In this document: piece after piece, positions 59,715-64,000 of the stretch
How the letters are laid out: the number at the start of each line of letters is the position of its first letter
How positions within the stretch are numbered: position 1 is the stretch's first letter
Source of the DNA: Vibrio hannami
GTDB taxonomy: Bacteria; Pseudomonadota; Gammaproteobacteria; Enterobacterales; Vibrionaceae
Assembly (NCBI RefSeq): GCF_029589055.1
Contig: NZ_JARQZP010000006.1
Coordinates: 496,001-560,000, forward strand
DNA length: 64,000 bases
Direction of reading: 5' to 3'
Notes under the pieces: model-generated
Databases searched by the model: none
Told to the model about the DNA's origin: nothing
What the model saw: the letters and a program-made list of their open reading frames with translations, nothing else
Program-made: the position numbers and the translations under genes

Positions 59715-60878
59715 ATGTCTGTAATCAAGATGACTGACCTGGACCTAGCAGGTAAACGTGTATTTATCCGTGCTGACCTAAACGTGCCAGTTAAAGATGG
59801 CAAAGTAACTTCTGATGCACGTATCCTTGCATCACTTCCAACTATCAAGCTATGTCTTGAAGCTGGTGCTAAAGTAATGGTTACTTCTCACCTAGGTCGC
59901 CCAACTGAAGGTGAATACGCAGAAGAGTTCTCTCTACAGCCTGTAGTTAACTACCTGAACGATGCACTTGATTGTGACGTTAAACTAGCTAAAGACTACC
60001 TGAACGGTCTTGAGCTAAACGCTGGTGAGCTAGTTGTTCTTGAAAACGTTCGTTTCAACAAAGGCGAGAAGAAGAACGAAGAAGAGCTTTCTAAGAAATA
60101 CGCTGCACTATGTGACGTATTCGTAATGGATGCATTCGGTACTGCTCACCGTGCACAAGCTTCTACACACGGTGTAGGTATGAACGCTCCTGTAGCATGT
60201 GCTGGCCCTCTACTTGCTGCTGAGCTTGAAGCTCTAGGTAAAGCAATGGACAACCCAGAGCGTCCACTTGTTGCTATTGTAGGTGGTTCTAAGGTTTCTA
60301 CTAAACTAACTGTTCTTGAGTCGCTATCTAAAGTAGCTGACCAGCTTGTTGTTGGTGGTGGTATCGCAAACACATTCATCGCTGCTGATGGCCACAATGT
60401 TGGTAAATCTCTATACGAAGCAGATCTTGTTGAAACTGCTCAGAAGCTAATGAAAGAGTGTTCAATCCCAGTAGCTACTGACGTTGCTTGTGCAAAAGCA
60501 TTCGACGAAAACGCTGAAGCTGAAATCAAGAACGTTGCAGACGTAGCTGACGACGACATGATCTTCGACCTTGGTCCTGATTCAACTGCTGCTCTTGCTG
60601 AAATCATCGGCAATGCAAAAACTATCCTTTGGAACGGCCCTGTAGGCGTATTTGAATTCAAGAACTTCGAAGCTGGTACAGCTGGTATCTCTAAAGCTAT
60701 CGCAGAATCTGCTGGTTTCTCTGTAGCTGGTGGTGGTGACACTCTAGCGGCTATCGACAAGTTCGGTATCAAAGCTGACGTTTCTTACATCTCTACAGGT
60801 GGCGGTGCTTTCCTTGAGTTTGTAGAAGGTAAAGTACTACCTGCAGTAGCAATGCTAGAAGAGCGCGCTAAAGCTTAA
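59715..60878 (+). CDS. pgk: phosphoglycerate kinase
   Basis: Pgk transfers phosphate from 1,3-bisphosphoglycerate to ADP in lower glycolysis. The 387-residue protein (E. coli 387) has the substrate-binding [17 protein letters not shown] (about 15-31), LGRPTEG, the [13 protein letters not shown] segment and the nucleotide-site loop [17 protein letters not shown] and GGGDTLAA near the C-terminus. GAGAGGA precedes the ATG. It lies 187 bp after epd, enough for its own promoter, and ends in a terminator before fbaA. Confidence 0.98.
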   Translation: MSVIKMTDLDLAGKRVFIRADLNVPVKDGKVTSDARILASLPTIKLCLEAGAKVMVTSHLGRPTEGEYAEEFSLQPVVNYLNDALDCDVKLAKDYLNGLELNAGELVVLENVRFNKGEKKNEEELSKKYAALCDVFVMDAFGTAHRAQASTHGVGMNAPVACAGPLLAAELEALGKAMDNPERPLVAIVGGSKVSTKLTVLESLSKVADQLVVGGGIANTFIAADGHNVGKSLYEADLVETAQKLMKECSIPVATDVACAKAFDENAEAEIKNVADVADDDMIFDLGPDSTAALAEIIGNAKTILWNGPVGVFEFKNFEAGTAGISKAIAESAGFSVAGGGDTLAAIDKFGIKADVSYISTGGGAFLEFVEGKVLPAVAMLEERAKA

Positions 60879-60890
60879 TTATTGATTTAT

Positions 60891-60916
60891 AAAGCGGGAA
60901 TTTTTTTCCCGCTTTC
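60891..60916 (+). terminator. terminator between pgk and fbaA
   Basis: The stem AAAGCGGGAA / TTCCCGCTTT has a T-rich loop. It lies 13 bp after the pgk stop. Confidence 0.8.
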
Positions 60917-60962
60917 TTGTTTGCTGAAGTTGCCATTTTGTTGCTAAAATGCCGCACGTTGT

Positions 60963-60978
60963 TAGCAAACGATTGCAA
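60963..60978 (+). promoter_or_regulatory. PurR-like box upstream of fbaA
   Basis: TAGCAAACGATTGCAA fits all fixed positions of the 16-bp PurR consensus except the two outermost. It lies 50 bp before fbaA. Confidence 0.4.
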
Positions 60979-61027
60979 AATTCGATTGTAATTTTTAATT
61001 TATACGACAGAAAATAGGACTTATTCC

Positions 61028-62104
61028 ATGTCTAAGATCTTCGATTTCGTAAAGCCAGGCGTTATTGCTGGTGATGACGTACAAAAAGTATTTGAAGTTG
61101 CTAAAGAAAACAACTTCGCTCTACCTGCAGTAAACTGTGTTGGTACTGACTCTGTAAACGCAGTACTAGAAGCAGCTGCTAAAGTTAAGTCTCCAGTTAT
61201 CGTTCAGTTCTCTAACGGCGGTGCTGCATTCTTCGCTGGTAAGGGCCTGAAACTAGAAGGTCAGGAAGCTCAAATCCTTGGTGCTGTAGCTGGTGCTAAG
61301 TACGTTCACGCTGTAGCTGAGTCTTACGGTGTACCTGTAATTCTTCACACTGACCACGCGGCTAAGAAACTTCTTCCTTGGATCGACGGTCTACTAGACG
61401 CTGGTGAAGAGTTCTTCGCTCAAACTGGTAAGCCTCTATTCTCTTCTCACATGATTGACCTTTCTGAAGAGTCTCTAGAAGAGAACATCGAAATTTCTGC
61501 TAAGTACCTAGAGCGCATGGCTAAAATGAACATGACTCTAGAAATCGAACTAGGTTGTACTGGTGGTGAAGAAGATGGCGTTGATAACTCTGATATGGAC
61601 GCATCTGAGCTTTACACTTCCCCTGAAGATGTTGCATACGCATACGAGAAACTAAACGCTGTAAGCCCACGTTTCACAATCGCAGCTTCTTTCGGTAACG
61701 TACACGGTGTATACAAACCAGGTAACGTTGTTTTAACTCCAACTATCCTACGTGACTCTCAAGCATACTGTGCAGAGAAGTTTGGTATTGCACCTAATGC
61801 TCTAAACTTCGTATTCCACGGTGGTTCTGGTTCTTCTCAGGAAGAAATCCAAGAGTCTATCGGCTACGGTGTAATTAAAATGAACATCGATACTGATACT
61901 CAGTGGGCATGTTGGGATGGTATCCGTGCATACGAAGCGGAAAACCGTGAGTTCCTACAAGGTCAGATTGGTAACCCAACTGGCGAAGACGCTCCAAATA
62001 AGAAGTACTACGATCCACGCGTATGGCTACGTGCTGGTCAGGCTTCTATGGTTGCTCGTCTTGAGCAGGCGTTCGCTGACCTTAATGCTGTAGACGTACT
62101 ATAA
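61028..62104 (+). CDS. fbaA: fructose-bisphosphate aldolase, class II
   Basis: FbaA splits fructose 1,6-bisphosphate into dihydroxyacetone phosphate and glyceraldehyde 3-phosphate using zinc. The 358-residue protein (E. coli 359) has the zinc-site HTDHAAKK (about 108-115), the MNMTLEIELGCTGGEEDGVDN loop (about 170-190), and the HGGSGSSQEEI and NIDTDTQWACWDGIR segments. The start MSKIFDFVKPGVI is the usual one. It has a PurR-like box upstream and its own terminator, and is followed by mscS as in E. coli. Confidence 0.98.
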   Translation: MSKIFDFVKPGVIAGDDVQKVFEVAKENNFALPAVNCVGTDSVNAVLEAAAKVKSPVIVQFSNGGAAFFAGKGLKLEGQEAQILGAVAGAKYVHAVAESYGVPVILHTDHAAKKLLPWIDGLLDAGEEFFAQTGKPLFSSHMIDLSEESLEENIEISAKYLERMAKMNMTLEIELGCTGGEEDGVDNSDMDASELYTSPEDVAYAYEKLNAVSPRFTIAASFGNVHGVYKPGNVVLTPTILRDSQAYCAEKFGIAPNALNFVFHGGSGSSQEEIQESIGYGVIKMNIDTDTQWACWDGIRAYEAENREFLQGQIGNPTGEDAPNKKYYDPRVWLRAGQASMVARLEQAFADLNAVDVL

Positions 62105-62125
62105 TCCGTCTGTAGCAAAGAATTC

Positions 62126-62153
62126 AAAAACCGCTCTTCGGAGCGGTTTTTTT
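62126..62153 (+). terminator. rho-independent terminator of fbaA
   Basis: The stem AAAACCGCTC / GAGCGGTTTT with a TTCG loop is followed by T-rich sequence. The rest of the 315-bp gap up to mscS holds an AT-rich promoter region and a stem CTATTAGC / GCTAATAG at about 62352-62377. Confidence 0.88.
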
Positions 62154-62419
62154 ATGTCTGAAAATCCTGATTTTTAGAGCAAATATGTTATTTTCGTGTT
62201 TTCTTAATTCAGGAGCTGGATGTTTCCTGTCACACTAAGTTATCTTATATCTACTAAGCGTTGGGATCTGTAAGTGCTTATTTTTATTTACAGAAATATG
62301 ACTCTACTTTTTTTCATACAATCTATAGTCGCTACGCTTATTGGGCTTGCTATTAGCTCAGCTCAAAGCTAATAGATTGGCCAAACTAATAATAGTTTAT
62401 AGCTTTAAGGGAAATTAAT

Positions 62420-63277
62420 ATGGCAGTTGAAGAAACGATGTCTGAGGTAACAGAGGGTATCTCAAAGATTGAAAACTGGATCTCAGGTAACTCTGATTTG
62501 TTTATCCAGTATGGTGTAAATATTCTCTCCGCAATTATTATCCTATTTATTGGTAATATCATTGTTAAGACGATTGCTGGCAGTGTATCCAGGTTACTTT
62601 CTAAGCGGGATATGGATAAGGCTGTTGTAGACTTTATATCGGCTCTTGTTCGTTACCTGTTGTTCGTTATTGTTCTTATCGCGGCTCTTGGTCGTGTTGG
62701 TGTTGAGACGGCATCTGTTGTTGCGGTTATTGGTGCGGCAGGTCTTGCTGTTGGTCTTGCTCTGCAAGGTTCGCTATCTAACTTCGCGGCAGGCGTGTTA
62801 ATTGTAGCTTTCCGTCCGTTTAAATCTGGTGATTATGTTGAGATCGGTGGTGTTGCTGGTTCTGTTGACTCTATTCAGATTTTCCAGACAGTGCTGACAA
62901 CACCAGACAATAAAATGGTAGTAGTACCAAACGCCTCTGTTATCGGTGGCGCAATTACAAACTACTCTCGCCACAATAAGCGCCGTATTGACCATGTTAT
63001 TGGTGTTTCTTACAGTGCGGATCTACAGAAAACTAAAGCTGTCATTGAAGCAACTCTGAAAGCAGATAGCCGTATTCTAAAAGAGCCGGGCATCCAGATT
63101 GGTGTTGTTGCTCTTGCAGACTCTTCAGTGAACTTTGTGGTTCGCCCTTGGGTTAAGACGTCTGAATACTGGGACGTATACTTTGATTCACTACAGGCAA
63201 TCAAAGAAGCGCTTGATAAAGAAGGTATTGAAATTCCATTCCCTCAAATGGATGTACATCTTGATAAAGCAAGCTAA
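62420..63277 (+). CDS. mscS: small-conductance mechanosensitive channel MscS
   Basis: MscS opens when membrane tension rises and releases solutes during sudden dilution. The 285-residue protein (E. coli 286) has three helices (about 29-57, 68-91, 96-127), with the pore-lining TM3 GAAGLAVGLALQGSLSNFAAG. The middle beta domain (about 130-180, FKSGDYVEIGGVAGSV) and the C-terminal cage end in IPFPQMDVHLD. AAGGGAAATT sits before the ATG. Its position after fbaA and before argO is standard. Confidence 0.97.
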   Translation: MAVEETMSEVTEGISKIENWISGNSDLFIQYGVNILSAIIILFIGNIIVKTIAGSVSRLLSKRDMDKAVVDFISALVRYLLFVIVLIAALGRVGVETASVVAVIGAAGLAVGLALQGSLSNFAAGVLIVAFRPFKSGDYVEIGGVAGSVDSIQIFQTVLTTPDNKMVVVPNASVIGGAITNYSRHNKRRIDHVIGVSYSADLQKTKAVIEATLKADSRILKEPGIQIGVVALADSSVNFVVRPWVKTSEYWDVYFDSLQAIKEALDKEGIEIPFPQMDVHLDKAS

Positions 63278-63290
63278 AGCCTGCTGATTT

Positions 63291-63328
63291 AAAAAAGCGC
63301 ATGTTGCAAGGTAACATGCGCTTTTTTG
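63291..63328 (+). terminator. bidirectional terminator between mscS and the YbaK-domain gene
   Basis: The long stem AAAAAAGCGCATGTT / AACATGCGCTTTTTT lies between convergent genes. Confidence 0.88.
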
Positions 63329-63330
63329 AT

Positions 63331-63813
63331 CTATATGTAGTGGATGGTATTTGGATTATGTTCCAGCAATGGCTTTAAATCCTTGCCACTGAATCCAAAG
63401 GTTACCTCAGGAAGACCCGGCGTATACAAGATCTCCTCCTTTTCCAACAGTTCTTTATCTACTACTATAGGAATCTCTTCTGGTAGGCCAAACGGGCATA
63501 CCGCTCCCGGAACACAGCCAATAGCCTTTGTCATCTCTTCGTTGCTGCAAATCGAGACTCTTTTCCCTAATACGCTTTGAACGGGCTTTCTATCTAACCG
63601 CTTATTTTTTTCTGTCAGGTAAAGAGCAAAACCACCACTTTTAAGTTTCAGGAATAGGCTTTTGCTGTGTGTACCTGTCCAGCCTAGCTCCAGAGCCACT
63701 CTTTCATCGGTTGCAAAATCCAGTATTGGCTCGTGTGACCACGATTGATAGTTAATACCTGTTTGGTCAAAAAGGGTCAGATTATTTTGATAAATTTGCT
63801 CCAGTAATTTCAT
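63331..63813 (-). CDS. YbaK-domain aminoacyl-tRNA deacylase-like protein
   Basis: The 160-residue YbaK/ProX-type protein has the conserved KSLFLKLKSGGFALYL (about 50-65) and the GCVPGAVCPFGLP motif (about 98-110). Family members remove wrongly attached amino acids, mainly alanine or other small residues, from tRNA-Pro and related tRNAs. Which tRNA this one edits is not known. The gene starts 9 bp after the argO stop, its ribosome binding site (GAGGTGAGC) lies just upstream of its start, and the stop codon of argO lies within that site, so the two are coupled. It ends in a terminator shared with mscS. Confidence 0.85.
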   Translation of the reverse strand: MKLLEQIYQNNLTLFDQTGINYQSWSHEPILDFATDERVALELGWTGTHSKSLFLKLKSGGFALYLTEKNKRLDRKPVQSVLGKRVSICSNEEMTKAIGCVPGAVCPFGLPEEIPIVVDKELLEKEEILYTPGLPEVTFGFSGKDLKPLLEHNPNTIHYI

Positions 63814-63821
63814 AGCTCACC

Positions 63822-64000
63822 TCACATATATTGCAACCAGAGTTCTTTAGCCAGCGATGCTGAAATCGCAAACATAATAAGCGCAACAATGATATCGATA
63901 GCTTTTTTAACCGAAGGTTTTGAGAGTGTTGGGGCTGCTTTGGCTGCGGTTATAGATAGCCCGAAGAACCAGGCAATCGATGCGATCATGGTTCCCAGAG
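63822..64000 (-). CDS. argO: LysE-family arginine exporter ArgO, C-terminal part (partial)
   Basis: The last about 59 residues are in the window: a helix IASIAWFFGLSITAA, a positively charged loop, then a helix IDIIVALIMFAISASLAKEL ending LWLQYM and the stop TGA (63824-63822). This fits the C-terminus of ArgO/LysE exporters, and the gene order fbaA-mscS-argO agrees. The 5' part lies beyond the window edge. Confidence 0.82.
   Translation of the reverse strand, partial: LGTMIASIAWFFGLSITAAKAAPTLSKPSVKKAIDIIVALIMFAISASLAKELWLQYM

Overview
The window is a stretch of gammaproteobacterial chromosome that looks like Vibrionaceae, probably Vibrio. Three things point that way. The gene order ilvIH – pykF – DeoR regulator – glmS – tRNA-Leu – ornithine-lipid acyltransferase is the order I recall from Vibrio cholerae. 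The 16S/23S/5S genes are of the Vibrio type. The classic blocks epd-pgk-fbaA-mscS-argO, yggS-proC-yggT-yggU-rdgB-hemW, yqgE-yqgF-gshB-rsmE-metK and mutY-yggX-mltC are all present. The base composition is moderate and I see no prophage, integron, CRISPR array or insertion sequence, so this is mostly core genome with a few accessory islands.

Layout. 0-6 kb: end of ilvI, ilvH, a candidate 43-residue membrane microprotein with its own terminator, pykF (reverse), then the amino-sugar pair glmR-glmS. 6-16 kb: tRNA-Leu(CAG), a two-domain acyltransferase resembling OlsF with a Pho box upstream, a PilZ protein, valS-holC, pepA, and the divergent lptF-lptG pair. 16-27 kb: an RDD protein; an overlapping three-gene operon (short phosphate-binding-like periplasmic protein, outer-membrane barrel, GGDEF-EAL protein) that is the best candidate here for an uncharacterised signalling unit; tRNA-Leu(CAA), marC, glgA; then two paralogous zinc-ribbon microproteins flanking an ompA gene. 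26-31 kb: LysR regulator, LysE exporter, a secreted DUF4832-type protein and an HD-GYP phosphodiesterase.

31-39.5 kb: a complete rRNA operon (two promoters, boxA, 16S, tRNA-Ala, 23S, 5S, tRNA-Asp), a fasciclin-domain protein, queD, and nine reverse-strand tRNA genes (Asn, Thr, Phe, three of each) made of two duplicated transcription units, each with its own near-identical promoter. 39.5-55.9 kb: housekeeping genes for murein, DNA repair (mutY), glutaminase, haem, proline, pyridoxal phosphate homeostasis, twitching ATPases pilT/pilU, glutathione, molybdopterin and S-adenosylmethionine. 56-64 kb: transketolase and lower glycolysis (tkt, epd, pgk, fbaA), mscS, a YbaK-type deacylase and the end of argO.

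Two dispersed intergenic repeat families occur. One is about 90-140 bp with complementary ends (four copies). The other is bounded by a CATCCCGG and a GGAATGACGA end (two full copies plus a fragment). Three genes (mltC, mutY, rsmE) are broken by single-base losses in A/T homopolymer runs, and mltC has a second shift. All are otherwise well conserved, so base-calling errors are more likely than real pseudogenes. Several gene starts were moved from the longest possible reading frame to the start supported by a ribosome binding site and family length (ilvH, holC, HD-GYP gene, fasciclin gene, glsB, proC, gshB, metK, zinc-ribbon gene).
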